Assembly: GCA_947396885.1 (NCBI GenBank) | Contig: OX377203.1 | Coordinates: 8,603,298 to 8,667,297 of the forward strand | Length of the DNA: 64,000 nt | Direction: 5' to 3' | DNA from: Heligmosomoides polygyrus polygyrus | Taxonomy: Eukaryota > Nematoda > Chromadorea > Rhabditida > Heligmosomidae | In this document: piece after piece, positions 33,369 through 43,772 of the stretch | How the letters are laid out: every line of letters begins with the position of its first letter | Numbering within the stretch: position 1 is the stretch's first letter | The notes under the pieces: generated by a model | Database searches by the model: none | Seen by the model: the letters and a program-made list of their open reading frames with translations, nothing else | What the model was told of the DNA's origin: nothing | Made by a program: the position numbers and the translations under genes

Positions 33369-34616
33369 TTACGTTGTCACGTAAGTTCTGTCCGATTTTC
33401 GACGGCAATTTTACGGTTAACATCTCAGCAAAAAATAAAGTTTACTAATCACAGTAAAAACCGTTACAATCAGTGCCCCTCTGCCAACGATATACAAGAA
33501 CATTAATTTTATTTCGGAGGAAATCTGAATTACTGGAAGCAATGAAACACTTACAGGCAATTACGATACCTGCTTCAATTGAAAAGTTTTTCTCCTTGAG
33601 AAAACCATCAAGATGTTTGAAAGATGAGAGTCTCTTGGGGTTAGGTCCGGTGAATAAGCGTGATACGGGAGAACTTCATGCTTCAACTGATTTAATTTTT
33701 GGACGATCAGATGCGAGACATGCGGACGGGCGTTGTCATGAAGAAGGATCGGTCCTTTTTGATTCACCAGTGCAGGACACATTTCAAGCAACATTTGGTG
33801 AATCACGTCTAATTCACGACAGTACCTCACTGCGTTGATGGTTTCACCAGGCTTCAAAAAGTTTTAGTGGGTAAAACCAGTTCCAGACCACCAAAATGTA
33901 AGCATGACCTTCTTCGGTGAAGATTAGAATTGGGAAAGTGTTTCGACGGTTCTTCCTCATTCGGCCATGGCGCTGGTCTTCTTCTGTTGTCGTACAGGAT
34001 CCATTTTTTGTTACAGGAAATTACCCGGTAAAGAAGCGGATCGTTTTCGTTCTTTATAACAAGGGAAGAATAGATCTCCAGACGACACCTCTGCTGCTGC
34101 TCAATGAGTTCGTGGGGCACCCATTCATCCAAATTTTTCACCTTCCCTATCGCCTCTAGGTTCCTCAAAATGGTTATACAATTCACCATAATCACCCACA
34201 CTTCTTCGTGGATCGAATTCCACCCTTTCTTCCAAACGTCCGTTATTAACCTTTGGGGTCGTCCTTAACAGTCCTCGTCTTCGAGATCCACGTCTCCAAC
34301 ATGGATATGGTATCGTCTGCGCACGGTGCATTCGTTAGCGGAGTCCTCTCCCCATGCTGTCCTAATGTTTTGAGATGCCCCGCTCACACTGTGGCCAAGC
34401 TCGACCGATAAAGCATTATTACCTGGAAGTGCATTTTTCCATGGTGTCGTCCAGCACCTTAAACGTTGCAATGTTCACTGGTTTTTAAAAGTAGCCTATC
34501 TGGTTCTATAGTGCAAAACAAGCGCTACAAAATGGCGCTACAACTTATGCACAATTACTTCCCTATTCATACAAAAACACCTATCGGAATCGGACAGAAC
34601 TTATGTGACAACCTAA
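33369..34616 (-). mobile_element. mariner element, full length but inactive (1248 bp)
   Basis: TA flanks at 33367-33368 and 34617-34618. The inverted ends are TTACGTTGTCACGTAAGTTC and GAACTTATGTGACAACCTAA. Minus-strand fragments: N-terminal helix region, WVPHELIEQQQ, ISCNKKWILYDN (first catalytic Asp replaced by Asn), ILLHDNARPH (second Asp) and YSPDLTPRDSHL (third region altered). Several frameshifts. Confidence 0.85.
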
Positions 34617-34618
34617 TA

Positions 34619-35099
34619 GTTTAATGTAGAGGAAGCTGGTTTCGATTTGGACGAGTTCGCTTTGACTTCAAAGGTCTTAGGCTAGGCTAGATCAGCGTTT
34701 GATTTGATTTCAAAAAGCGTCCAGTTTTACTTGAAAATTGTCCAATTTTATGTGAAAATTGTACATTGTAGATAACGACGGGACGCTGGAAGACAAAGAG
34801 CTATTCTGGCATTCTTAACATCAGATCGCTCCCTCCTCAGTCAGTGTCTTCACACCTTTCACAGACCTTTCTTGTCTGCATTGTCGTCAATAACCACGAC
34901 AAGGGTAAATCAAGACTTTGTTTCTTCACCAACAGGGGCCGGATTCATCAGCGACTTACAGCGACATTTGACAGAGAAATCACAGCAGAAAATCCTGATA
35001 ACGCCAACATTTCATATATCGCTTGTTGATAAGTCGCGTTAATTCGCGCTTTTTGAGGAGTTTCGGCTGTAGGTTCTCTGTCAAATCTCTGTAAGTCGT
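34619..35099. other. intergenic, no feature recognised
   Basis: Unique sequence between the mariner and the upstream block of pseudogene D. Confidence 0.4.
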
Positions 35100-35530
35100 T
35101 GATGAATTCGGCTCTAGGTCGGTTTGAACAATTTTAATTTGAAGATGTTTTAGGAGCAGGTGCTGAAAGTAGTAAAAGAATGAGCACTTTGAGCACTTTT
35201 TAGTGCTCGTTCCTGTTCGACGTTCTATAATTAAGGGACAGTAAACGTTTAGAAGCTCGTTCGTTTTTTTTTTCAGTTTCGTTTGAAAAATACGAAAAGC
35301 GGTGATGAGAAAATGTTTGGGGATACTGTCACGTCGTCTCAAACATTTAGAATTTTGTGTAAATGCACACTCTACGTTAACATTGCGTGTTGAGTCCACT
35401 AATTTGAACAACCCTCCAATTTTTTCTCGATGTGGAAAGAAACATTATTACGAACGTAGTGAGGTGTTATCTCGGCTATAGCTACAACATTTAAAAGCTG
35501 CTTAGACTACAGTCAGCCGTCGTCATGAAG
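35100..35530 (+). promoter_or_regulatory. upstream block of pseudogene D
   Basis: Homologous along about 430 bp to the region before F (54860-55236) and, inverted, before C. It includes the core TTTAAAAGCTGCTTAGACTA at about 35490-35509. Confidence 0.6.
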
Positions 35531-35867
35531 ATGCAAAAGTTCGACATTGTAAGTCTACTTCCGTTTTTTCTGTTTTCGCAAACCGCTCCTGTTATTCCCA
35601 CTTGGCTTATAGAACTCTTTTAGGTGTTGTGTTTCTTGGGAAGCTTCGCTCTACAGATATTCGGACGTAAGTGATGTCATTAAGTTTTTCACACCTAATG
35701 GTGTTGTGTTTACAAAAAAAAGCTATTTCTAGAAACTTGCTAGTCAATAAAAATCATTGTTTAAAACAATGTAATTTATTGGAAATGGTGTTTGTAGATT
35801 CGAAATATAGGAAGGGTGGTGAATGGCAAGTTGATATTATTTAGAACTTCTATAAATGCATAAATCA
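35531..35867 (+). pseudogene. pseudogene D: exons 1-3 of the secreted-protein family
   Basis: Exon 1 is 35531-35548 (MQKFDI; an extra ATG sits 6 nt upstream), exon 2 is 35624-35666 (43 nt, VLCFLGSFALQIFG) and exon 3 starts at 35798 after TTTGTAG. Exon 3 aligns as KGGEWQVDII, but a TAG stop occurs at 35842-35844, the expected cysteine codon is TAT, and the donor at about 35867 is lost. Exons 4-6 were not found. The upstream block and first two exons remain intact, so a truncated transcript is possible. Confidence 0.75.
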
Positions 35868-36599
35868 GTTAGGCTATTTTTTTTGTCAAATGACTTAAGG
35901 TTTTTGACTTAAGGTTTTCTGAAAGGAATACGGCCTAAATAGAGGTAATTTGGACCTAAATAATTGCTACTCACTTGCTGTTCCTAAATTGCCCAACTTC
36001 ATCTAAATTCACTGCCGTACAAGAACAAAAGTAGTTGGTTGCGCTATCACAATATAAAAAGAATGACTGGTGATAATGTTGGTCCCTCAGCCTCTAGTCA
36101 TGACCCAAAATCAATTTTCTTCGCATATTTATCTGCGATATTTACAAAGCACGGAACGACGGTCCGGAACGTGATACGGCACAACAGAAAGTATGTCGAA
36201 AACCTATGACAGGAGCTCACTGAGCGTAGGAGTGGGGACGAATGCCGGCATGGTCGATTGAAGGGTCAGAACCACGGCAGTGAAAAGTCTGGTCGGTACC
36301 TGGGTGCCGCCGTGCATCCCTCGACCGTCCGGGTGGCCGTCCGAGAGGGTCCTTTGTCCTCGCTTATATAGGTCCGTCTTCCGGAAGCCCATACCTGAAA
36401 CAGAGGAGGGGAAAGGCGGCGAAGTTTCGAAAGAACCGACGAGTAGGACAAAACAGGAGGTTGCTCTCATGGTAAAACGGGGCTCACCGCACTGAGTCCT
36501 CCTTCCTCTCTTATACTGTATAAGTAGCCTCGTACGACTTGTCGTCTCACATTGCTTACCATTTCAACGTTTTTGTAATGTTTCTTTACATTTTTGGTC
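35868..36599. other. no feature recognised
   Basis: AT-rich to 36180, then mixed. Open frames at 36204-36495 overlap on both strands and have no motif. It may hold decayed repeat sequence. Confidence 0.35.
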
Positions 36600-37100
36600 T
36601 TATCAGGAAGCAATCTTAACGGTAGGTTGGAATGGCCGGAGTGTGTATATGGGCAGAATCGCCTCTTTCTGGGAAGCAACAAAATGTAGGTACTTCGACA
36701 CCAGTACAACTCTGCGCAGAGTTAGGGACGACGGAAGCTGGACTGTCGGCGATGTTAGCCGGCCGTTAGGGCTCGTTTATCGACTTCGACGCTGAGCGAC
36801 GCGACGCTATACCTGCCATCGCGTCGCTCAGCGTCGGTAGTATAAACGAGGCCTTAGCGCCGAGCGCCCGCGTGATGAGGGTTGCCACCGCGGAACAGCA
36901 CTGCGCTCGGATGTCTTAGTGGGAACAACCACGTTTCGGGGGTTTTGATCCCTCAGACTGCGTTTCTATTGCAAAACCGATGCCTTTCGTGTATGTGATA
37001 TAGTGATATTTTAGAATGTTATCCAAACATTTACATATACACGTGCAAGGTTCAGCCTGATTCTTCACATTAACCAAGGTTCTTGGGGTTGCCATATGTA
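36600..37100 (+). repeat. interspersed repeat R1 with MITE inserted
   Basis: It matches the 57.27-kb copy: CTTAACGGTAGGTTGGAATG, GCAGAATCGCCTCTTTCTGG, ACAACTCTGCGCAGAGTTAG, and past the tRNA-like part GATCCCTCAGACTGCGTTTC. A Harbinger-like MITE (36769-36853) sits inside. Confidence 0.7.
36769..36853. repeat. 85-bp Harbinger-like MITE
   Basis: TTA flanks at 36766-36768 and 36854-36856. The ends are GGGCTCGTTTATCGACTTCG and AGTATAAACGAGGCC. The interior forms a hairpin with CTGAGCGACGCGACG / CGTCGCTCAGCGTCG. Confidence 0.85.
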
Positions 37101-37660
37101 TAGGAGAGCGACTTTACTCATTCATACTTACCGTAGCCAATGTACTCAATCAAAGTTATAAGAAAGAAAAAGAAAGAGAAGAGAAAGAAAATGTCGCAAG
37201 AAAAATTACTACAGTATAAGAGATTTATTCAATTTGCAGCACCGAAATAGAATAGAACCATTGCTAAATATTAGTAATAACATGAGGGTAAAAGACATTA
37301 TACGTTATCAGGCAATTCGTAAAATTCAAAATGACTTTATCATTTGCTCTATAGAAAAAGCAGTAATAAGTGCGGCGTTATTTGCAAAAAATCTACAAGA
37401 TCTATTTAATGAAGGAAATGGGTGTGACCTATGATTATAAATCAAAAACAATAATTAATGGTAAAACACGTAATACCTATATTAAGGATTGGTATGATTT
37501 ACATGCAAAATGAAGGAGTACCATAGGGATTTTAGCACTTCACTTGCAGATCTAACCACGTCTACGTTTAAATCCGAGTATTTCAAAAATGCAATTCAAG
37601 AGAGACATTATCATCATTTAGATAATAAAAAAGTGATGAGGGTGGTCGAAATAAATATAA
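37101..37660. other. AT-rich segment with two small open frames
   Basis: Plus frames 37234-37434 and 37510-37698 are AT-rich and lysine/isoleucine-rich (VKDIIRYQAIRKIQNDFI) with ordinary-looking residue composition. I recognise no domain. The segment follows a purine-rich AAGAAAGAAAAAGAAAGAG tract and directly precedes a Penelope-like endonuclease, so it could be a decayed part of that element. Confidence 0.3.
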
Positions 37661-37663
37661 AAT

Positions 37664-38368
37664 ATGTTCCGGACAGCCATTGCCACTTCGTCGGATAACG
37701 AGCAAAAGCTGCTGTCTTTAAAAATGGCACAAAATATTGTAGATGTCAACGGGTACCCAGATAATAGTACTCCTAGAAGAGAGAGACCACGACCCAGCGT
37801 CATGGTTCGCCGTGAGGAAGAGCGGGAAAAAATACCCTTCTGCGTGCCTTTTATCTCAGACGAAGTGAGCGCAGAGATCGTTCGCAAAGCGGATCTCCAA
37901 GAAATTGTGAGGGTGGTCGAGGTGCCTCCCACAAACTTAAAGGGGCAGTTGGTTCGGAACCGAATCTACGATCGGATGTGTTCCACTCCATCCTGCGTAG
38001 TTTGCCCTAGCGGCAACAAGGGAGACTGCATGACATCTGGGGTGCTATACCTCATGTCATGTGGAATGTGCGGGCAGGAGTACATAGGGGAAACGGGTAG
38101 ACCGTTGTGTATTAGAGTCAGAGAGCATCTAGATGGCCTCAAGAAACCCAATGTGTCAACTCCTTGGGGAGAGCACAGGGTCCGATGCCACTATGGCGCC
38201 ATGTTCCAAGTGTCCATCTCCATCTTAGCGAGAGAAAGCGACATCTCAGCACGCAGGACACTTGAGGCGCTTTGAATAGCGGCCAGAAATCCACATGTCA
38301 ACCGCAAAGACGAGTGCATAGCGATAACCCAGGAACTGGCACCCTTTGTCGAGCTCTGTGGGTTTTGA
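37664..38368 (+). pseudogene. Penelope-like element, GIY-YIG endonuclease with one in-frame stop
   Basis: The 203-codon frame contains LVRNRIYDRMCSTPSCVVCP, SGVLYLMSCGMCGQEYIGET, RVREHLDGLKK and ILARESDISARRTLEAL. It stops at a TGA (38273-38275) where other copies have Trp, and then continues in frame as IAARNPHVNRKDECIAITQE to TGA at 38366-38368. The zinc-finger-like CxxC pairs before GIY are kept. It is the best preserved of the Penelope endonuclease copies here. Confidence 0.8.
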
Positions 38369-38607
38369 TCAATCTGATCTGACCTGCAGGGTATTTAAGA
38401 TGGGTGGTACCCGGGGCTAAACTCACTCACCTACGTCTATCTCCATCTACGGGTGACTGGTGGTGCTCATCGGCACTCACCTGGAAGGTTACTTAATACA
38501 CCGTACCTGGTACATCGGTCCTTTACTTTAGATGTCTTGAGAACACTATTCTGTAGGAGAAAATGGCGTTTGGGGGAATAGTTTCACTAATATTCTCGAC
38601 TTTTCCA

Positions 38608-38646
38608 TGCTTCGAAGAAGGCGAAGACGCCGAAACTTCAGCCGAA
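38608..38646 (+). ncRNA. hammerhead-like motif, altered core
   Basis: Arm GGCG-AAGA-CGCC followed by GAAAC, TTC, AGCC. The first core reads TTCGAAGA instead of CTGAAGA, so catalysis is unlikely. Downstream of the GIY-YIG frame, as expected for a Penelope-like element. Confidence 0.45.
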
Positions 38647-38689
38647 GTAAAGCCTGTTTAACAATCTTGGTGAACAGCTCATAGAAGCA

Positions 38690-38850
38690 CGCTGGAATCA
38701 TTTAGATACATGGACGACATACTTATAGATCATAGCTTTACTGACTGCATTATTGATAACACTCTTGGATTAGTGCACAAAACACGTTTGCCTTTAAAAA
38801 GACACATGGCATTAAGCACCCATAGATCTAAAGTTAAGAATTGTAAATAA
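38690..38850 (+). pseudogene. possible Penelope-like RT fragment with YMDD
   Basis: One frame reads LESFRYMDDILIDHSFTDC, like the catalytic C motif of reverse transcriptases, followed by LVHKTRLPLKRHM. The surroundings are AT-rich and decayed. No other RT motif is visible, so the call is tentative. Confidence 0.35.
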
Positions 38851-39640
38851 TTACATAGAATCCAACTCATTTATGAAACAGATTCACTCAATCCTAAAGT
38901 TTTTCGATTCCCATCCACGAATTTCCATTCCATGAAATCAAGCTTTCCATCAAAGAAAAACGAAATGCGATATTCATAGAAATATTTAGAATAGCCAATG
39001 CTTGCTTAAAATTTGGACATTTTTGTGGAAAATTATAGAATTTTCACAAAGTTCTTGGAAATAACAGATTTAATGTAGATTTTGTTGTCAATAACATCAA
39101 TGTAGCTTGCTAGATAGTAATGAAAAGTCCACAAGCTTTGTGAAAACATTAAGATGAATTTGACCATTGACAAAAATTTAGTCTAATTTAAATAATAAAT
39201 TTACATATGCGTACGATAAAAGTTTCACTTTATTTCAATTGAGCACAAAATTTATTTGAATAGTTGCGAGTTAAAAATAATAAACTAAAAGACTAAAAGA
39301 CAAGCTTAAGATGAAAATAACGCCACTGCCTTAACATTCCTAAAAAACAAAATTACTCACATTGTAGTATGATATAAGCTATCCGTTCTGCTAACAAATA
39401 CTGCACTACAGTCGAGCGATTTTTGTCAAAATGAAGACCGAATTGGCTGCTCGTCAGCTGATCGACGTATTGTAAGTTTAAAAGTCTTCACAAACTTAAA
39501 TTAATTTTAAATATAAATTAACTAATATAATTAAATATATAAACTATTAAAACCGAATATAAAATATAAATTTTAATTTTTGATTCATTTTGATTCACCC
39601 ATCTTCCGTTCAGCTAGGGTGTCAATGGCTCATTTGTCCA
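38851..39640. other. AT-rich, no gene recognised; candidate exon-like site
   Basis: An ATG at 39432 begins 41 nt ending at a GTAAGT donor (MKTELAARQLIDV), which might be a start exon for gene E. Its length and phase differ from the family's 18-nt exon 1, so I do not assign it. Confidence 0.3.
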
Positions 39641-39648
39641 CTCATAAA

Positions 39649-39684
39649 GGCTCTGAAGAAGGCGACAACGCCGAAACGTCAGCC
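39649..39684 (+). ncRNA. minimal hammerhead ribozyme motif (Penelope-type)
   Basis: Stem I is GGCT (39649-39652) with AGCC (39681-39684). Next come CTGAAGA (39653-39659), stem II GGCG-ACAA-CGCC (39661-39672), GAAA (39673-39676) and C-GTC (39677-39680). Stem III is only two base pairs with no loop. This is the small hammerhead form reported for Penelope-like elements, which is known to act as dimers. All invariant core bases are present, so cleavage after GTC is plausible. It sits at the 3' end of a decayed element. Confidence 0.7.
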
Positions 39685-40095
39685 GAAATAAAGCCAATCT
39701 TGGCTACGCTAAACAAACTACTCGAAAATTAGTTTTGTTAAACATTTACGTTCAAAAGCATTGAATTTTTTAGAAGTTAAAATAGTAAAGTAATAATTTT
39801 ACACATTCAAAAGCGTTATAGCACCTTCCTCTTTACTGATGAGCCACCGTGAAAGCGTTATAGCAAAAGAGGTTCGTGTAGAGATAGTTGACGGAACGAA
39901 CCGTTTTGGAGAAAGCATAATTTATAATTTTGTTTTTGCTTTCAATTTTTAAATTAAACGTGGAAAATTGTGCAGGAGAAAGATATATCGTTTCACGTAG
40001 TTAGAACTGTAGTTGTTTGATGTAGCTCATTCTTTGCTACTATCGTATATCCTTCTCGTAATTCCATATTCTGTACATATGCAGATAGGCTTATA

Positions 40096-41012
40096 CAGGG
40101 TGCGCCAAAATTATGGCGACAGCACATGCGCAAGCAATTTGACCTTTTATTCGAAGCGTCTGCTTTTTTTCGTGCTCTTATTGTTTTTATTGGGTCAACC
40201 AGTTTATGCTTACCTCAGTCAAACATAAGTCGTTTTTCAAGATAGTGAAACGTTCGTGCCACCGTTTTAAATCATTGAGCTTTACCGTAAAAACTTCTCG
40301 GCACGGTACATTCACCACCGTCTTGGAGTTTATCAAAGTATTATGAATAGGTCCACTAGACGCTAAGAAAACCTGGGAACCGAGGATTATAGATCAGGAC
40401 GGGAAAGACGCGTATCTGTGACAACTACGGACAACATTAGGAAGGTACGTGAACGAATTCGCAGGAAGCCGACGCGCTCGGTCCGCCGGTTGTCGGGAAA
40501 ATGGAAATCATGGAGACGTCGTTGAGAAGAATCTTCCGCAAACTAGGACTTAAGGCCTACAAGAAGACCAACGTGCACCCTCCTGGACCTCCAAACAGGA
40601 AGGAGTTGCAGCTCACAGAGCAAGAATGCTGCAAGACTGGTGCAAAGGCAACTTTCCGCAATTCATCAGCTTCCACGGGTGGCCAGCCAACTCTCCGGAT
40701 TTGAATCTGATGGATTACACGGTCTGGTCAGCTCTGGAATTCAAGGCCTGCGGGAAACCTCACCGCCACGTGCATCCTTTGAAGAAAGGCGGGGGACGAG
40801 CTCAACGCGCCTTACTTGCGTGCGGCCGTCGATGCCTTCCCGAGGAGTCTCAAAATCTGTATCGATGCCGATGGAGATATCTTCGAATCTCAATGTTGCG
40901 TATAGTTTGCAATAGACTGATAAGCATTATCGCATCGTTAGTTTCTTGAAAGTACCGCATTTTCTCTCTCGGCGAATTGAAAACCATGTCGCCATAATTT
41001 TGACGCAACCTG
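40096..41012 (+). mobile_element. Tc1/mariner element, internally deleted (917 bp)
   Basis: TA flanks at 40094-40095 and 41013-41014. The inverted ends are CAGGGTGC..CCAAAATTATGG and CCATAATTTTGACGCAACCTG. Plus frames show LRRIFRKLGLKAYKK and, near the C-terminus, GWPANSPDLNLMDYTVWS, the third catalytic Asp block. The frame is broken. It lies upstream of exon 3 of gene E and may have destroyed or displaced its exons 1-2. Confidence 0.8.
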
Positions 41013-41162
41013 TACATAAAAAACATCGTATTATGCTTGATATCTCTACTGCGAGTTCTGCCTACGGCCACTTCTTCATAATCTTAACTAACTCTATAGT
41101 TTATTCTAATTTATAGTTTATTCCAATTGTATCGTTCAGATGGAATAGCTTCCTTCTTACAG

Positions 41163-43286
41163 AAGACTGCGGTCCATCAGGAAATTGGCAAATCCCAGAA
41201 ATGGAAAACTTTCACAGAGGCATGAATATGGTAAGCGCAAAAATAGACGCAATCAAGGAGAGTCATAAAGAAAAGGCATTCTTTATCTGAAATGATAAAC
41301 ACTATTGCCTTACCTGTGTGCAAACCAATCAGGACTTCACTATTTAAAGTGCCGTTGCTTACGCATAAACGACAAAAGCCATTGCTTAGTTGTAAGTTGG
41401 GGTCACAAAAGCAGAATGTGATGATCCTTTCATAATCCTGCATACTACGCTTGAATTCCTGCACCTGGCTTAAGTCCTTGTTTTGACTAGAAACTAGAGT
41501 GGCAATCAGGGTCTTTTCTAAACAGATATTTAAACAATGAAGGAAAGGCTTTGCAACAGAGAATCTCACGAAATATGGGACGCAAGAATAGACTCCTGCA
41601 AGATTTTTTCGCCCAATAATTGCTTCGTTGAACATACATGACTTACAGACATTGGATTGTGGCACTGTTGGAGTAGCTGTTGACGCTGCGTACAAGGAAT
41701 TGGTAGACTATAACGGCCCCAAGTACTACACCAATTCTACGAAATTCTGTAGATATTCAAGGCAGTCGTGAGTTTTTCTACACAATTTCTCACGTTATTC
41801 TATTGAAAAACTAATTTGTCCCGGAATTAATTTGTTTATTTATTTGTTTCTGTACGATGCGTAAGGCAACGTGATATAGGGTGCAGTACGATAAAAAAAA
41901 CACTACAATAACACGAAAATATAAGCACTTAAAAATTATAGATGCAAAAGATTGTTCCCATTCCTACTATTAAGCAGACGTAATCCTGGACTTCAAGGCT
42001 TCAATAGCTCTAGATTTCACGCCTACAGGGTGCGTAAAAAGTATTGACGCACTAAGCGTAAACGTTAGAAATAACAACACATCATAAAATTTAACAAGTT
42101 TATATGCAAAATGTCAACTATGATCTAGCGAACAAAATAGCATCACTTGCATTTTCAATGGGCTTCTTTGCTGCGAATGCAGGGGCGAAGACGGCGAGGA
42201 AAGGAATCGACGGTGCGCCGCAATTAGTCCACGTCGATTTCGTTCCATGCTTCAACCTTCACTGACTTGATACTTTTGTGCATTCAACATGTAAATGTGT
42301 TACATACTCTTCGAGGACCTCCAAAGTGGTGATTCTGACGGAGGGCTCGCAGCAAGGAAGGCGCATTCTGCCAGTATCATGGTTTGTGCATTTATCACTA
42401 GCGCCTCTCGTTGTCGTGCATACAGGAGTGAAGATAAAGCAGTAGAACTATTTGTATTGATGTCCTAAAAAAGCAGCTGGTTTTTTGGCTCAAATCCCAC
42501 CTCGAGAGTAAGCCGTATGTCTTCCAGCAGGATTAGACTCCTGCGCAGAGTCGAAGATTGCTCAGGACTGGTGCCGCGCCAAGTTGAAGGACTTCATTTC
42601 GGCAGAGAAATAACCTCTGTATAGACCGGATTTGAATCCGCTGAATTACTCCATATGGAAAGATTTGGAGAACAAGGCTTTCACTACTTTCCACAAAAGT
42701 ATGAAGTCAGTGAAGGATGATCTGATCAAAGTATGGAACGAAATCGACGTGGACTACCTGCGGCGCACCGTCGATGCCTTTCCTCGTCGTCTTCGCCCCT
42801 GCATTCGCAGCAAAGAAGCCCATATGGAATACAAGTGGTGCTGTTCTGTGCGCTAGATCATTGTTGACGTTTTGTATATTAACTTGTTAAATTTTATAAT
42901 GTGCTGTTATTTCTAACGTTTACGCTTAGTGCGTCAATACTTTTTACGCACCCTGTATACATGCCGGGCAGCAGTCTTGAGGTTGAAAAGAGCTGCGTTC
43001 ATGTAATTCGTCTTTCAATTTTCTTTTTAAGATGGTGGAGAAGCTTCGACGAGTTTAACTATAAACAGGTCAACTACCTTTTCAACCTGATGCCGAAAAG
43101 CATGGTGATCATTTACAATCGGAGGTATCATGATGCATTTGCATAGGCCTAAATTCACACAATTTCCAGATCGAGAAAACAGCTAAGAAGCATCATCCTA
43201 CGAAATACGGATGTTCCGCGGTTAGATACAAGTACAGCCGACACAGTTTCTATTATTACGTTCGACTACTGTGCCTTTACTGGTAA
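41163..43286 (+). CDS. gene E: secreted-protein family member, exons 3-6
   Basis: Plus-strand exons are 41163-41230 (68 nt), 41649-41767 (119), 43032-43104 (73) and 43170-43286 (117, ending in TAA). Lengths and phases match gene B where comparable. Exon 3 has DCGPSGNWQIP and FHRGMNM. Exon 4 has TLDCGTVGVAVDAAYKEL and a sequon in YTNSTKFCRYSRQ. Exon 5 has WWRSFDEFNYKQVNYLFNLM. Exon 6 has TKYGCSAVRYKYS and ends LLCLYW. Five cysteines. Exons 1-2 were not found; a transposon sits at 40096-41012. Exons 3-6 are open throughout, so this is either a gene with unrecognised first exons or a recent loss. A second transposon fills intron 4. Confidence 0.7.
42026..42955 (+). mobile_element. Tc1/mariner foldback element with arms of about 280 bp (930 bp)
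   Basis: TA flanks at 42024-42025 and 42956-42957. The ends CAGGGTGCGTAAAAAGTATT and AATACTTTTTACGCACCCTG extend into arms 42026-42300 and 42665-42955 that are reverse complements over nearly their whole length. The right arm encodes NPLNYSIWKDLENKAFTTFH and VDYLRRTVDAFPRRLRPC, a transposase C-terminus. The left arm is an inverted copy of it. In intron 4 of gene E. Confidence 0.8.
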
Positions 43287-43770
43287 TACACATGTATTTG
43301 TACTGCTAGTCACTTCTTAGTGCGCTAATTTTCAGGAAGACAAACGGACAAGACTGCGTGTGAGGTCTTGATTGGAAGCAGCAAGTCACTTCAAAGAAAT
43401 CTTCTAGAATAAATTTTTTGAAGCATCCTGTTGTGGTGTAATTAAAGAGAATGGGATTTTGAAAGAGCGGTTCCGTGAAACAGAAATGAATCAACTAGGC
43501 GTCAATAACTTTTTGACAGCGATCTCAATTTTCTGTGTAACAATGCGCCTAACTTCCGATCGTATCAGGTCAGCAAAGGAGACCAGCACGACCCCACTGG
43601 CCAGGTAGCAGCCGTTCTCAAAGGTGACAGATATCAAGCAACTGCCAGTGCACACACAAATTAAACGTGTTGTTGACGAAGTACACTGATAATTGTCTTC
43701 TTACCTAAAGAAGGACCTAAAGCGTATGACTGAGCTAAGAAATTGAGTCATATGAAAGAATCTACACATT
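43287..43770. other. 3' flank of gene E, no gene recognised
   Basis: AATAAA at about 43408 on the plus strand could end the transcript. Nothing else supported. Confidence 0.4.
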
Positions 43771-43772
43771 TA

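Noticed and set aside
39432..39472. Start exon of gene E
   Set aside because: 41 nt and phase 2 conflict with the 18-nt, phase 0 first exon of all other copies, and joining it to the best exon 2 candidate creates a stop; left unassigned.
41177..41695. 172-codon minus frame
   Set aside because: It is antisense to exons 3 and 4 of gene E and the intron between them; no motif of its own.
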